64,000 nucleotides of DNA from Actinomycetota bacterium (GCA_009699875.1 WLNI01000001.1:558001-622000); one strand, 5' to 3'; counted from the first letter of the stretch, positions 1-8,766 are shown. Notes: generated by a model from the sequence alone, not told the origin. A program made the numbers and translations.

Positions 1-131
1 CCAGGCTGTGTCAACACTTCAGAGACCCAGATCGAGTCAAATCCATGAGTCAATAGGCTCGTGCAGATCCCTTCGAATTCTGCTGGATCTGCGACATGGC
101 CTGCGGTGCCGATACCGAAACGAACTTTCAC
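1..131 (-). CDS. F420-dependent LLM-class oxidoreductase, N-terminal fragment
   Basis: Partial gene running off the left edge and too short for the ORF track. A GTG start overlaps the stop codon of the upstream threonine aldolase gene (GTGA on the minus strand), giving 43 visible codons. The translation starts (M)[11 protein letters not shown] and continues to [14 protein letters not shown]. This is the first β-strand, helix and second strand of the luciferase-like (β/α)8 monooxygenase fold. The FGxG start and GFDSxWxSE motif resemble the actinobacterial F420-dependent MSMEG_3544-type group. Such enzymes use reduced F420 or FMN to reduce or oxidise small molecules; the substrate cannot be told from this fragment. 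The overlap implies translational coupling with ltaE. Confidence 0.72.
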   Translation of the reverse strand, partial: MKVRFGIGTAGHVADPAEFEGICTSLLTHGFDSIWVSEVLTQP

Positions 132-1147
132 GGGGCTCCCTTGATTACGGCTGCAACTCGATCAGTAGCATCATCATCGATCTCTCGATGGGTGACAAGG
201 CGCACGATACCCGGAGAGATGGTGCCCGCAATGATTCCTTGCGCGCTTAGGTACTCCAAGAGACCATCGGCTTGTAGGTGTTTGAACACAACAAGATTTG
301 TTGGTTGGGTGAGAACCTCCTCAGCCACCTCAGGCCAGCGCTGAGCCACGGCTTCAGCAATTCGGTGTGCTCGCTGATGATCTTCGGCGAGTCGTTCAAC
401 CATTGAAGTAAGCCCAATGATCCCAGGGGCCGCGACAACTCCAGCTTGGCGCATCGATCCACCGAGTCGCTTCCGCTCCACTCTCATTTGCCCGGTCAAA
501 GATTCAGGTCCTGCAAGAAGTGAGCCAACCGGTGCACAGAGTCCTTTTGAGAGACAACACATCACCGTCGTTGCAGGAGCAACGATTTCAGCGGCAGGGA
601 TACCAGTCGCAACTTCAGCGTTGAAGAGTCGTGCCCCATCAACGTGGAGTGGCCGGTCCCCAATCGCTTCTTTCAGCGTGGCGAGTTCACCCGGTTGCCA
701 CACTCTCCCCCCTGAAGGCATATGCGTATTTTCGACAAAAACTGCCGAGATTTCTGGCTGGTGATGATTTGCGGTTTCAAGAGAGCGCTGAATGTCCTCA
801 AGACTGAGCGTTCCACGATGATCATTTAACGTGCGGAACTGAAGAGAGCTGTTTCGTGCTGCCGCACCTTCTTCATAGATCACCACATGTTGGCGAGCTC
901 CTGCCACAACGACATCACCGGGCTTGGTGAGAACTCGAATCGCAATTTGATTTGCCATTGTCCCAGACGGCACAAAAATGGCCGATTCTTTTCCCACCCG
1001 GCGAGCAAATCTCTCTTCAAGCTCGCGTACCGTTGGGTCCTCGCCATACCCGTCATCTCCCACCAGAGCTGACGACATTGCTTCTCGCATTTCGTCTGTG
1101 GGTGACGTCACGGTATCGCTACGCAGATCAATCATTGAAGGTGCCAC
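128..1147 (-). CDS. ltaE: Low-specificity L-threonine aldolase
   Basis: PLP-dependent aldolase (β-eliminating lyase superfamily) cleaving L-threonine or allo-threonine to glycine and acetaldehyde. The 339-residue length fits the family. Visible marks are the N-terminal [12 protein letters not shown], the cofactor-phosphate loop near VPSGTMANQ (about 59-67), the PLP-ring Asp in [10 protein letters not shown] (about 168-177) and the Schiff-base lysine in [12 protein letters not shown] (Lys201). The ORF starts at a GTG; an ATG four codons in (MIDLRSD) is an equally good start. It is first of a two-gene unit with the LLM oxidoreductase fragment and is divergent from the thioesterase gene across about 50 bp. 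Confidence 0.93.
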   Translation of the reverse strand: MAPSMIDLRSDTVTSPTDEMREAMSSALVGDDGYGEDPTVRELEERFARRVGKESAIFVPSGTMANQIAIRVLTKPGDVVVAGARQHVVIYEEGAAARNSSLQFRTLNDHRGTLSLEDIQRSLETANHHQPEISAVFVENTHMPSGGRVWQPGELATLKEAIGDRPLHVDGARLFNAEVATGIPAAEIVAPATTVMCCLSKGLCAPVGSLLAGPESLTGQMRVERKRLGGSMRQAGVVAAPGIIGLTSMVERLAEDHQRAHRIAEAVAQRWPEVAEEVLTQPTNLVVFKHLQADGLLEYLSAQGIIAGTISPGIVRLVTHREIDDDATDRVAAVIKGAP

Positions 1148-1200
1148 ATATCAATGCTACCGGTGACCCGTCTCTCTCTTTGAGGCCATAGGCTACGGGC

Positions 1201-1623
1201 ATGCCAAATGAAGAAGAATCATTAGATAGCGCCGCGCTCGTTGGAAATGTTGGCGTCCATGCTCAACTTGGCATTGAAGCAGTCGAACTCTCAAAAGATC
1301 GAGTTGTGCTTTCCTTGCCGATCGGCTCAAAGGTGCATCAGCCTTATGGGATTTTGCATGGAGGTGTCTCTGCACTCCTCGCAGAGTCTGCAGCGTCGAT
1401 TGGGGCTGCTCTCAATGTTGCGTCCGACAAAGCAGTCGTTGGAATTGAACTCAATGCAAGTCACTTGCGCTCTGCCGTATCGGGAACCTTGATCGCAACT
1501 GCCACTCCCGTGAGGATCGGGAGAACAATCCACGTCTGGCGGATCGAACTTACTGATGAGTCAGGAAGAGGTATTTGTGAAGCCCGTTGCTCTATGGCCG
1601 TCATCGACCGACCTGCCGAGTAA
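1201..1623 (+). CDS. PaaI-family hotdog thioesterase
   Basis: A 140-residue single hotdog-fold protein, the usual length for PaaI/YdiI-type acyl-CoA thioesterases. The diagnostic segment is HQPYGILHGGVSALLAES (about 46-63): the HGG motif with a downstream acidic residue on the hotdog helix, followed by the predicted β-strands. It probably hydrolyses an aryl- or acyl-CoA in the cytoplasm. The substrate is not readable from sequence. It stands alone between ltaE (divergent) and fabH, with about 70 bp to the fabH start. Confidence 0.85.
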   Translation: MPNEEESLDSAALVGNVGVHAQLGIEAVELSKDRVVLSLPIGSKVHQPYGILHGGVSALLAESAASIGAALNVASDKAVVGIELNASHLRSAVSGTLIATATPVRIGRTIHVWRIELTDESGRGICEARCSMAVIDRPAE

Positions 1624-1701
1624 CTCACCTTCCTCCTTCTTGATGAAGGAACCTCGTATGCTTAGCCAGATGAACAAATCTGCCTCCCTTGGGGCGTGGT
1701 G

Positions 1702-2628
1702 ATGGCAGGTATTCGAATAACAGGCTGGGGCATTGGACTTCCTGATCGCATCGTGACGAATGAGGAGTTATCCCAAACGCTCGACACCTCTGATGAGTGG
1801 ATTCGGGAGCGATCTGGGATTCATCAACGCCATATTGGGGGAACGACCTCCTCACTCGCGGTGATCGCGGGGCGTGCAGCAATGGATCAGGCTGGCGTGA
1901 CCGGTGATGATGTCGACATGGTGCTCCTGGCGACAACGACTCCAGATAAGACCGTTCCTGGGACTGCACCAACCGTTCAACATGCATTAGGAATCACTGG
2001 AGGCGCAGTCGATCTGAATGCCGCCTGCTCTGGATTCGTCTATGGCCTTGTTTTTGCATCAGGGCTCATAGCAACAGGGGCCAAGAGAGTCCTCCTCATC
2101 GGCGCTGAAACGTTGTCTCGCATTGTCGACTGGGAAGACCGTGGAACTGCAATTCTTTTTGGGGATGGAGCAGGTGCGCTGCTCATAGAGGCGACTGATG
2201 ACGAGGGTGACCTCTTAAGTTGGGACCTGGGCAGCGATGGGAGTCTGACCGACCTCCTTTACTGTGAACACGGCGACGCCATCCATATGGAAGGGAAAGA
2301 GGTCTTTCGACGAGCTGTTCGAGTGATGGTCGATTCTTCAACGAACGCGATGAGCCAGGCCAACGTAACTGCCTCCGATATTTCACTTGTTATTCCCCAC
2401 CAAGCAAATATGCGGATTATCCAAGCAGCATGCCAGCGACTGGAGATTCCCGAGGAGCGAGCCGTTGTCGTCATGGACCGCTATGCCAACACGTCGTCGG
2501 CATCAATCCCACTGGCATTTGTTGATGCGATTGAGAACGGAAGGATTCACCCCGGAGACCTTCTCCTCCTTACAGGCTTTGGAGCTGGGATGACCTGGGC
2601 AAGCGCGGTGTTGCGATGGCCTCGCTAA
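1702..2628 (+). CDS. fabH: β-Ketoacyl-ACP synthase III
   Basis: Condenses an acyl-CoA starter with malonyl-ACP to initiate fatty acid (or a secondary acyl chain) synthesis. The complete Cys-His-Asn triad is visible: Cys109 in NAACSGF, His233 in IPHQAN and Asn263 in RYANTSSAS. The C-terminal GFGAGMTWA glycine loop is also present. The ORF track begins at GTG 1696 (MVMAG); ATG 1702 is preferred because GGGG lies seven bases upstream, giving 308 aa. The 3' end overlaps the next gene by 13 bp. The gene is not beside other fab genes, so a specialised starter-unit role is possible. Confidence 0.9.
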   Translation: MAGIRITGWGIGLPDRIVTNEELSQTLDTSDEWIRERSGIHQRHIGGTTSSLAVIAGRAAMDQAGVTGDDVDMVLLATTTPDKTVPGTAPTVQHALGITGGAVDLNAACSGFVYGLVFASGLIATGAKRVLLIGAETLSRIVDWEDRGTAILFGDGAGALLIEATDDEGDLLSWDLGSDGSLTDLLYCEHGDAIHMEGKEVFRRAVRVMVDSSTNAMSQANVTASDISLVIPHQANMRIIQAACQRLEIPEERAVVVMDRYANTSSASIPLAFVDAIENGRIHPGDLLLLTGFGAGMTWASAVLRWPR

Positions 2629-3500
2629 GGGGTCCTTCGCTCGTCATTCTGGCCGCGGGACGAGCCCGCCGCTTCGGCGGGATTAAGCCTCTCGCCCCCA
2701 TTGGCATCAACGGGGAAGCCGTTCTCGATCTTGGCGCGAGTGACGCCATCACTGCAGGCTTTGCTCAGATTGTTATCGTCATCAATAACGAAACTGGCCC
2801 TGTGATCCGAGACCATATCGCCAACACGTGGCCATCAAACGTACGGGTGGAGTTTGCGATCCAAGACCGACCACTTGGAACCGTCGACGCAGTATTGAGC
2901 GCTCGAGAATTTTGTGAGCACGGCGAACCATTCGCTGTGATTAATGCCGATGATCTCTATGGCACTGACGCCCTCGGAATGACGGTCAAGCACTTGGTTA
3001 GCACTCCGACCAATATGTTGGTCGGATTCCGTCTTGATCGAGCCTTGGTAGGAAGCGATCCAGTCACTCGAGGAATTTGCGAAGTTATTGATGGTCGACT
3101 CGCCTCGATTACTGAGCGCCGGAGCGTCGTCGCACTCGAACATGGCTACGAATCGCATGATGATCTTGAGCCGAGATCACTCAACGCCGACGCATTGGTG
3201 TCGATGAATTTGTGGGGGTTCGTCCCCTCGATGTGGACTGTCTTTCAAATGGCCATGGAGCAGGCCGAGGCTGCCAGCGAAGACAATGAGGTTCTCCTCC
3301 CCGAACTTGTTTCCGATGTCCTTCAGGGGAGATATGACGCCCTTGATTCTGGCTTGAAAGAGTTCTCTGTTCTCCCGACCGACACTCGTTGTATCGGCGT
3401 CACTCATCCTGATGACCTTGGAGTTGTCCAGGAAGAAATTGCTCTCCAGATTAAACAGGGATTTCGCCCCAAGCGACCTTTCGAACTTTCTGGAACATGA
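2616..3500 (+). CDS. Sugar/NTP nucleotidyltransferase-like protein
   Basis: A 294-residue GT-A/Rossmann-like nucleotidyltransferase. The N-terminus VILAAGRARRFGGIKPLAPI is the signature LAAGxxxRFGGxKxL nucleotide-binding loop. The metal-binding acidic pair is visible in FAVINADDLYG (about 107-117). Family members make NDP-sugars or transfer NMP to phospho-compounds. The substrate is not assignable, and the C-terminal half lacks an obvious left-handed β-helix. The start lies inside fabH (13-bp overlap) and the stop overlaps the next ATG (ATGA), so fabH, this gene and the cation transporter form one translationally coupled unit. A MobA-like or sugar-1-phosphate role are alternatives. Confidence 0.75.
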   Translation: MASLRGPSLVILAAGRARRFGGIKPLAPIGINGEAVLDLGASDAITAGFAQIVIVINNETGPVIRDHIANTWPSNVRVEFAIQDRPLGTVDAVLSAREFCEHGEPFAVINADDLYGTDALGMTVKHLVSTPTNMLVGFRLDRALVGSDPVTRGICEVIDGRLASITERRSVVALEHGYESHDDLEPRSLNADALVSMNLWGFVPSMWTVFQMAMEQAEAASEDNEVLLPELVSDVLQGRYDALDSGLKEFSVLPTDTRCIGVTHPDDLGVVQEEIALQIKQGFRPKRPFELSGT

Positions 3501-4372
3501 CACGGACGTCTCGGCTCGTCATTGCCTTCGGGATTAACGTCTGCTTGAGCGTTGGACTTGTTCTCGCCGGTCACGTCGCCCACTCCACAAGCTTGGTTGC
3601 TGACGCAGGCCACAACCTCACTGATGCAATGGCAATTCTGATCGCCTTGGTCGCCACCATCGTCTCACTTCGCCCGCCAAGTGATCGGCGGTCCTACGGC
3701 TACGGGCGTGCCACTATTCTCGCAGCGCTCGTCAACGGCGTCGTCTTGACGTTTGTCACGATATCTATCGTTTGGCTGGGGGTTTCTCGTCTCCTCCATC
3801 CTCAACTCATGCACGGAGGCGTTGTCGTCATTGCGGCAACGTTCTCACTGCTTGCCAACCTTGTCGTCGTCTGGCTCTTGATGGAAGGCTCAGATGACAT
3901 GGGCATTCGAAGTGCCTTACTCCACTCTGTGAGCGACTCACTCAGTGCGTTCGTCGTCATTATCGCTGGATTCGTTGCTCTCTTTGCCAGCGGTCCCGTG
4001 GCGTTGCGAGTTGACCCGGTCGCCACGCTCATTGTTGCTGGATTTATTGTGGTTGAAGCCATTCGAATCACCAAGGAGAGTCTCCACGTGCTCTTGGAAG
4101 GTGTCCCGACCGACATCGACGTCGAGTTGGTGCGTCAGTGTCTTTGTTCATTAGAAGAAATAGAGTCAGTTCATGATCTCCATATTTGGAGTTTGTCCTC
4201 AAGTCATCGAGTCTTGAGCGCTCATCTCGTCGTGAAAGGCGACCCGACAGCGTCTGCCACAGCCCCTCTTATTGCGCGCACCCGTCACCTTTTGGACGAA
4301 CAGTTCTCGATCGATCACGCCACGCTTGAGATTGAGATTGCTCCGTGTAGTCCTGAGACTTCACATCTCTAA
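3497..4372 (+). CDS. CDF-family cation efflux transporter
   Basis: A 291-residue cation diffusion facilitator with six predicted transmembrane helices, exporting Zn2+ or a similar divalent metal by proton exchange. The intramembrane tetrahedral metal site is intact: His39 and Asp43 in AGHNLTDA (helix 2), His143 and Asp147 in LLHSVSDSLS (helix 5). The cytoplasmic C-terminal domain has the usual VHDLHIW motif. The H/D site composition is the zinc/cobalt type (CzcD/ZitB) rather than the DxxxD manganese type. It starts within the stop codon of the nucleotidyltransferase gene (ATGA). Confidence 0.92.
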   Translation: MTRTSRLVIAFGINVCLSVGLVLAGHVAHSTSLVADAGHNLTDAMAILIALVATIVSLRPPSDRRSYGYGRATILAALVNGVVLTFVTISIVWLGVSRLLHPQLMHGGVVVIAATFSLLANLVVVWLLMEGSDDMGIRSALLHSVSDSLSAFVVIIAGFVALFASGPVALRVDPVATLIVAGFIVVEAIRITKESLHVLLEGVPTDIDVELVRQCLCSLEEIESVHDLHIWSLSSSHRVLSAHLVVKGDPTASATAPLIARTRHLLDEQFSIDHATLEIEIAPCSPETSHL

Positions 4373-4379
4373 ACAATGA

Positions 4380-4701
4380 TTTGAGCCGAGACGCGACGAA
4401 ACCCCGAGTGACTGGGCGGCCGAAGCCTCCCCGCCTCTCGGGGCGTCGCCCGAGTGGCAACCACCGCATTCCCAGGTTGTGTCGGACAACCCGAGGCCGA
4501 TGCGTCCGGTTCGTGTCCCGAAGGCCACGCCCGTGACGATGTGCCACCTACCTCGTTCACTCCGTGCCTCTGCAAAGTGCTCCTCTCGAAGCGCTCCGTG
4601 CCCCTCCTCAGTACTCCCGAAGGATCCCCCTGGAAAGACCATTCCCTGGTGACCCGAAGCTCACCCGACAACGTTCGGCGGGTTGTGTGAACCCGGCGTT
4701 G
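4380..4701 (-). ncRNA. Candidate structured non-coding RNA of about 310 nt
   Basis: This gap has no credible gene, but its minus strand is full of hairpins. Four C(UUCG)G tetraloops occur at 4654-4659, 4617-4622, 4518-4523 and 4420-4425, all on this strand. Perfect 6-bp hairpins lie at 4679-4695 and within 4474-4495. GGUGA/UCACC closes one UUCG loop at 4648-4665. The 3' domain is a 13-bp stem (4444-4449 plus 4437-4443 pairing with 4402-4408 plus 4393-4398) with only a UUU bulge. A promoter lies just upstream (4708-4736). Motifs of RNase P RNA, tmRNA and SRP RNA were looked for and not found. Ms1/6S-like RNA is possible but untested. The 3' end is approximate. Confidence 0.6.
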
Positions 4702-4707
4702 GGAAGC

Positions 4708-4736
4708 ATTGTGTGCTTTTCTCACGACGAGGTCAA
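4708..4736 (-). promoter_or_regulatory. Housekeeping-type promoter of the candidate ncRNA
   Basis: Minus strand: -35 TTGACC (4736-4731), 17-bp spacer, -10 CACAAT (4713-4708). These match the consensus at five of six and four of six positions with the optimal spacing, putting the start near 4701. Nothing codes downstream for more than 300 bp, which is why it is assigned to the RNA. Confidence 0.55.
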
Positions 4737-4758
4737 GTAAAAATCGAAAATCCTCTGC

Positions 4759-4842
4759 TTATCCACGACCTTTTTCCTGTTCTCCACACGGAACCGTTCT
4801 CATCCCCAGCGCAATCCACAGATCGAACCATGGTTTCCCACA
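4759..4842 (+). promoter_or_regulatory. Cluster of four DnaA-box-like sites
   Basis: Four 9-mers in the same orientation resemble TTATCCACA: TTATCCACG (4759), TTCTCCACA (4780), CAATCCACA (4812) and TTTCCCACA (4834). Start-to-start spacings are 21, 32 and 22 bp, close to two, three and two helical turns. They lie between the SDR gene and the ncRNA promoter, beside an A-rich stretch (4738-4750). There is no dnaA or dnaN nearby, so a DnaA-controlled promoter or titration site is likelier than oriC. The last two boxes have two mismatches each. Confidence 0.45.
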
Positions 4843-4862
4843 AGGAAGGAGAAAAGGCGGAA

Positions 4863-5660
4863 CTAGAGCGGCGTGACGTAGGCGGCCGAGATTCCCCCAT
4901 CAACCAAGAAGGTGGAACCCGTAATGAAGGAGGAGTCATCACTCGCCAAGAAAGCTGCTGCCCCGGCCATCTCTGAAGCCTCTGCGAAGCGACCCATTGG
5001 AATATGAATGAGGCGACGAGCTGCTCGTTCTGGATCCTTCGCAAAGAGCTCTTGGAGAAGTGGGGTATTCACTGGCCCTGGGCAAAGGGCATTCACCCTT
5101 ACTCCTTGTCTCGCAAACTCAACGCCAAGTTCTCGAGACATCGAAAGCACTGCTCCTTTCGACGCGGTGTAGGAGATTTGGCTCGTGGCTGCTCCCATTA
5201 ATGCAACGAACGATGCCGTATTAATAATCGAACCACTTCCTCGCTCAAGCATGTAAGGGAGCACTGTTTTACAACAGAGGTAGACGGAAGTGAGATTGAC
5301 ATCTTGAACCCGTTTCCATGCATCAATTTCAGTGACAAGGATCGAGTCGTCATCAGGAGGGGAAATCCCGGCGTTGTGACACGCTATATCGATGCCTCCA
5401 TAGTGCTGAGCGGCTTGTGCGTAGAGATTTTTCACCTGATCGGCATCGGTGACATTCACAGGGATGAAAAGTCCGCCGACGTCGCTCGCCACCGATTCGC
5501 CTGCCGCAACATCCATATCCCCCACCACGACGTTGGCGCCTTCGGCAGCAAAACGAACTGCCATGGCTTGACCAATTCCACTTGCAGCTCCCGTGATCAC
5601 GGCGACACGACCTTCGAGTCGATGTGCTTTGGGATCCGTATTGGACGGTAGGGGTGACAT
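4863..5660 (-). CDS. SDR-family NAD(P)-dependent oxidoreductase
   Basis: A 265-residue classical short-chain dehydrogenase. The glycine-rich cofactor loop is ITGAASGIG (about 22-30). The NAG motif is in CHNAGIS, and the Ser150-Tyr164-Lys168 triad is complete (NTAS, YTASK). The acidic residue after β2 (GDMD) favours NAD(H). The ORF track extends to 5771, but ATG 5660 has a strong AAGGAG eight or so bases upstream, and the longer version would overlap the aldehyde dehydrogenase gene. It lies 10 bp downstream of that gene. Context suggests oxidation of an alcohol or hydroxy-acid intermediate in the same catabolic path. Confidence 0.88.
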   Translation of the reverse strand: MSPLPSNTDPKAHRLEGRVAVITGAASGIGQAMAVRFAAEGANVVVGDMDVAAGESVASDVGGLFIPVNVTDADQVKNLYAQAAQHYGGIDIACHNAGISPPDDDSILVTEIDAWKRVQDVNLTSVYLCCKTVLPYMLERGSGSIINTASFVALMGAATSQISYTASKGAVLSMSRELGVEFARQGVRVNALCPGPVNTPLLQELFAKDPERAARRLIHIPMGRFAEASEMAGAAAFLASDDSSFITGSTFLVDGGISAAYVTPL

Positions 5661-5670
5661 GGAACTCCTT

Positions 5671-7035
5671 CTATGACTCGCTTGAAATGAACACATTCTT
5701 GACGTCACTAAATGCGTCGAGTGCGTCAGGCCCAAGCTCTCGACCGATTCCTGACTGCTTGAATCCTCCAAATGGAGTCCAGTAGCGCACTGAGGAATGC
5801 GAATTCACTGAGAGATTACCTGAGTCGATTCCGCGCGCCACTCGCAGCGCCCGACCGAGATTCTCGGTCCAGATCGATCCAGAGAGCCCGAAGGGTGTGT
5901 TGTTCGCGATTGAGATGGCATCTGCTTCGTCTTCGAAAGGAAGTACGACCACGACCGGCCCGAAAATCTCTTCTCGCACAGCCCGATCTGTCGGTGAAAC
6001 TGGGGCGAGCACCGTGGGTGGAAACCAAAATCCAGGTCCAGTTGGGCAATTTCCCTGAAAGGCAATTGGAGCACCTTCCGGGACGTACGATTCGACGATT
6101 CTCCTTTGTTCATCTGAGACCAGCGGACCCATTTCAGTTGTTTCAAGCTGGGGGTCACCGACAACAAACCCTGTGACAGCTGACTCAAAATGCTCCAGGA
6201 ACTTTTCATACACAGATCGCTCCACCAAAATTCGGGACCGGGCACAACAGTCTTGACCTGCATTGTCAAAAACCCCACCAGGGGCACGTGATGCAGCCAT
6301 CTCGATATCAGTATCAGCAAAGATCACATTGGCACTCTTGCCTCCAAGTTCTAATGTGACACGCTTCACTTGATCAGCACAGCCCGCCATGATCCGAGAC
6401 CCAACATCCGTTGAACCGGTGAAACAGACCTTGGCTACTTTTTCATGCGTGACGAAACGCCACCCAACAATTGACCCACTTCCAGTAATCACGTTGAACA
6501 CGCCTTCTGGAAGTCCCGCTTCTAGAGCGAGTTCACCGAGCCGCAGCGCCGACAGTGGCGTAATTTCCGCTGGTTTGAGGACCACCGCGTTTCCCGCTGC
6601 CAAGGCTGGGGCGAAACCCCAACTTGCGATGGGCATCGGAAAATTCCACGGAACAATGATTCCAACGACTCCGAGCGGCTCGTGGAACGTAACATTGATT
6701 CCTCCCTCAACTGGAATTTGAAGTCCGCTGTGTCGCTCGGGAGCTCCGGCGTAATAGTTGAGAACATCACGCACATTTCCGGCCTCCCACCTTGCATTCG
6801 AGATGGTGTGACCGGCATTCGCTACCTCAAGCTGCGCCAACTCTTCTTGGTGAGTGTCGACCAGGTCTGCGAACCTTCGAAGCAGCCTGGCTCGATCACC
6901 TGGGCTGACCTTGCGCCAACTCTCAAACGCGAGCGCGGCTTTCTCAATGACTCGGTCCGTCTCTTCAAGTGAATGGGAAGCGACCGACCCTATCGTCGAC
7001 TCGGTTGCTGGATTAATGACGTCAAATGTGCTCAT
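5671..7035 (-). CDS. NAD(P)-dependent aldehyde dehydrogenase
   Basis: Oxidises an aldehyde to the acid. Of 454 residues, the landmarks are PWNFP (about 129-133), the cofactor-adenine motif KPAE (154-157), FTGS (205-208), the general base Glu229 in LELGGKSAN and the catalytic thiol Cys263 in NAGQDCCARS, followed by EIFGPVVVV. ATG 7035 (MSTFDVINPATE) is preferred over 7059 because it matches family N-termini. With the permease upstream and the SDR downstream it suggests uptake and oxidation of an amine, amino acid or amino-alcohol (GABA/putrescine-type aldehydes are common substrates), but specificity is inference. Confidence 0.92.
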   Translation of the reverse strand: MSTFDVINPATESTIGSVASHSLEETDRVIEKAALAFESWRKVSPGDRARLLRRFADLVDTHQEELAQLEVANAGHTISNARWEAGNVRDVLNYYAGAPERHSGLQIPVEGGINVTFHEPLGVVGIIVPWNFPMPIASWGFAPALAAGNAVVLKPAEITPLSALRLGELALEAGLPEGVFNVITGSGSIVGWRFVTHEKVAKVCFTGSTDVGSRIMAGCADQVKRVTLELGGKSANVIFADTDIEMAASRAPGGVFDNAGQDCCARSRILVERSVYEKFLEHFESAVTGFVVGDPQLETTEMGPLVSDEQRRIVESYVPEGAPIAFQGNCPTGPGFWFPPTVLAPVSPTDRAVREEIFGPVVVVLPFEDEADAISIANNTPFGLSGSIWTENLGRALRVARGIDSGNLSVNSHSSVRYWTPFGGFKQSGIGRELGPDALDAFSDVKNVFISSES

Positions 7036-7173
7036 AGGCCTAGCCCTGAATCTAGCCATGTCACTCCCCCTCTTGAGGAAGCGTCAGTTCTGAGACGCCA
7101 ACAGAGAATCCAGTTGCCTCGCTGAACCTCAGAACAAACGCTCAGGAGCCGCCACTTCCCAAGAATCCCCGGA

Positions 7174-8766
7174 CTACGGGAGGGATGCCGATGACATGTC
7201 CGGGCCAAGATCAATAGTCTGGCGAGGTCCCGTGAACCACTTCTTCACCGATAGGTGCCAGTAAATCCAGAGCAGGATCATGGCCGTTGGAACTACCAAG
7301 ATTGTGTAGTTCACGTATTTCCATGCAAATCCGCTATCCCACGGCACCCCCAGCGTGGAGGTTGGCATGAATGCCATAAACGTGACAAGAACAACGTCAA
7401 GCAGTGCAATGACCGAGAGCACCTTGTACTTCTTTCCTAAGTTCCACTCTCCAGGAACGAATGCATCACCCATTTTCAGGCGCTTCCAAATCGGAATCGC
7501 AAAACACCAGTAGAGCCCGATGACGCCGATCGACACCACCGCATAAAAGGCAATGGGGACAGGTGCGCCATTAATATCGACCTTCACGAGGGCTGGCAAG
7601 GTAATGATCACGGAAACAATGACCGCCAAAATCACGCCGGCAACTGGAACTCGCTTCGCGCTGAGCTTCGACCACATCTTGTGTCCAGGAACTGCTCCAT
7701 CTCGACTAAACGCAAAGAGCATTCGTGAACAACTCGTCAAACAGGCCATCGTGCAGAACAGCTGGCCGATAGCTGAAATCAACAGCACCGATCCACCCCA
7801 GCGAGAGGAAAGGGCCTGGGAGAAGATGACCGCCACGCCACCGCCACCTTTCGTGACGTCAGATTGGTTTTGAACCGCAAAGAGGAACGCCAGGAGAAGA
7901 ACCCATCCACCGATCGCTGAATAGAAAATCGAACGCCAAATACCTTTCGCTGCTGCAGTGGACGCCCCATGGGTCTCTTCTGAGAGGTGGGCAGAAGCGT
8001 CGTACCCAGTGATTGTGTACTGGGTTAACAGGGCTCCGATCGGCAACACAATGAAGAGATAGCCCACGCCACTGGTCTTGCCACCAAAGAATCCAGTGTT
8101 GTTGACGGTTGAGGTGAAGACCATTGACGCACTCGCATGGTGAGCCGGGACAATGACCAGGATCAAAATAACGGCCGCCGCTCCGAGGACGTGCCACCAC
8201 ACCGAAATATTGTTGAACACTGCCAGGAGATGGCTTGAGAAGATATTGGCAAGTCCCACAATCAAGAGGACACCAATAAAGTACAAGAAAATCGTGTTCA
8301 GATTTCCTGAGTGATAACTCGTCGACAAGAATCCAAGAGTTAAGTCAAAGAACGTTGCGCAGCCGTACGCCACTGACGCCACAATTGCAACGAGTCCAAT
8401 CAGGTTCAGCCAACCTGTGTAGTACCCCGCCTTTGGCCCACCAAGTTTCGATGCCCACCAGTAAATTCCACCCGACGTTGGGAACGCCGAAACCAGTTCA
8501 GAAAGACAAAGTCCAATACAGAGGATCAGTGCTGCAAGTACGGGCCATCCCCATGCAATTGCAGCAGGACCACCGGCATTCCAACCTTGTCCAAATGTCG
8601 TGAAACACCCAGCAAGAATTGAGATAATCGAGAACGAAATGGCAAAGTTTGAAAACCCTGACCACGATCGTTTCAACTCTTGCTTGTAGCCGAGAGAAGC
8701 GAGTTGTTTCTCGTCCTCACTCATTGTGGCAACGTCATTGCCCGATGCTGGATTTACTTCTGACAC
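7174..8766 (-). CDS. APC-superfamily amino acid/amine permease
   Basis: A 530-residue integral membrane protein with about twelve hydrophobic segments. The N-terminal LGYKQELKRSWSGFSNFAISFSI and the TM1-TM2 region FPTSGGIYWWASKLGG are typical of the eukaryote-like amino acid/choline transporter branch that includes GABA and choline permeases. It imports an amino acid or amine by cation symport. The start is a GTG directly after a run of eight G residues that would serve as an over-strong Shine-Dalgarno. It lies about 140 bp upstream of the aldehyde dehydrogenase gene on the same strand. Confidence 0.88.
   Translation of the reverse strand: MSEVNPASGNDVATMSEDEKQLASLGYKQELKRSWSGFSNFAISFSIISILAGCFTTFGQGWNAGGPAAIAWGWPVLAALILCIGLCLSELVSAFPTSGGIYWWASKLGGPKAGYYTGWLNLIGLVAIVASVAYGCATFFDLTLGFLSTSYHSGNLNTIFLYFIGVLLIVGLANIFSSHLLAVFNNISVWWHVLGAAAVILILVIVPAHHASASMVFTSTVNNTGFFGGKTSGVGYLFIVLPIGALLTQYTITGYDASAHLSEETHGASTAAAKGIWRSIFYSAIGGWVLLLAFLFAVQNQSDVTKGGGGVAVIFSQALSSRWGGSVLLISAIGQLFCTMACLTSCSRMLFAFSRDGAVPGHKMWSKLSAKRVPVAGVILAVIVSVIITLPALVKVDINGAPVPIAFYAVVSIGVIGLYWCFAIPIWKRLKMGDAFVPGEWNLGKKYKVLSVIALLDVVLVTFMAFMPTSTLGVPWDSGFAWKYVNYTILVVPTAMILLWIYWHLSVKKWFTGPRQTIDLGPDMSSASLP

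Noticed and set aside
4380-4701. Assignment of the RNA candidate to rnpB, ssrA or ffs
   Set aside because: GAGGAAAGTCC/ACAGAAA (RNase P), the tmRNA tRNA-like ends and the GGAAG SRP loop were looked for on both strands and are absent.
4361-4725. Several ORFs on both strands (e.g. 4454..4690 +, 4369..4725 -) across the 4.4-4.7 kb gap
   Set aside because: They overlap each other in many frames, have low-complexity translations unlike any known protein, and lie on the hairpin-rich RNA candidate. Structured GC-rich RNA genes commonly create such shadow ORFs.
4740-4862. Chromosomal origin of replication
   Set aside because: The DnaA-box-like cluster is small, two boxes have two mismatches, and no dnaA, dnaN, rpmH or parAB genes are in the window.
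4863-5660. Mycofactocin dependence of the first SDR
   Set aside because: It lacks the PLAT-type insertion after β2 that marks mycofactocin-coupled SDRs and is far from the mft locus.
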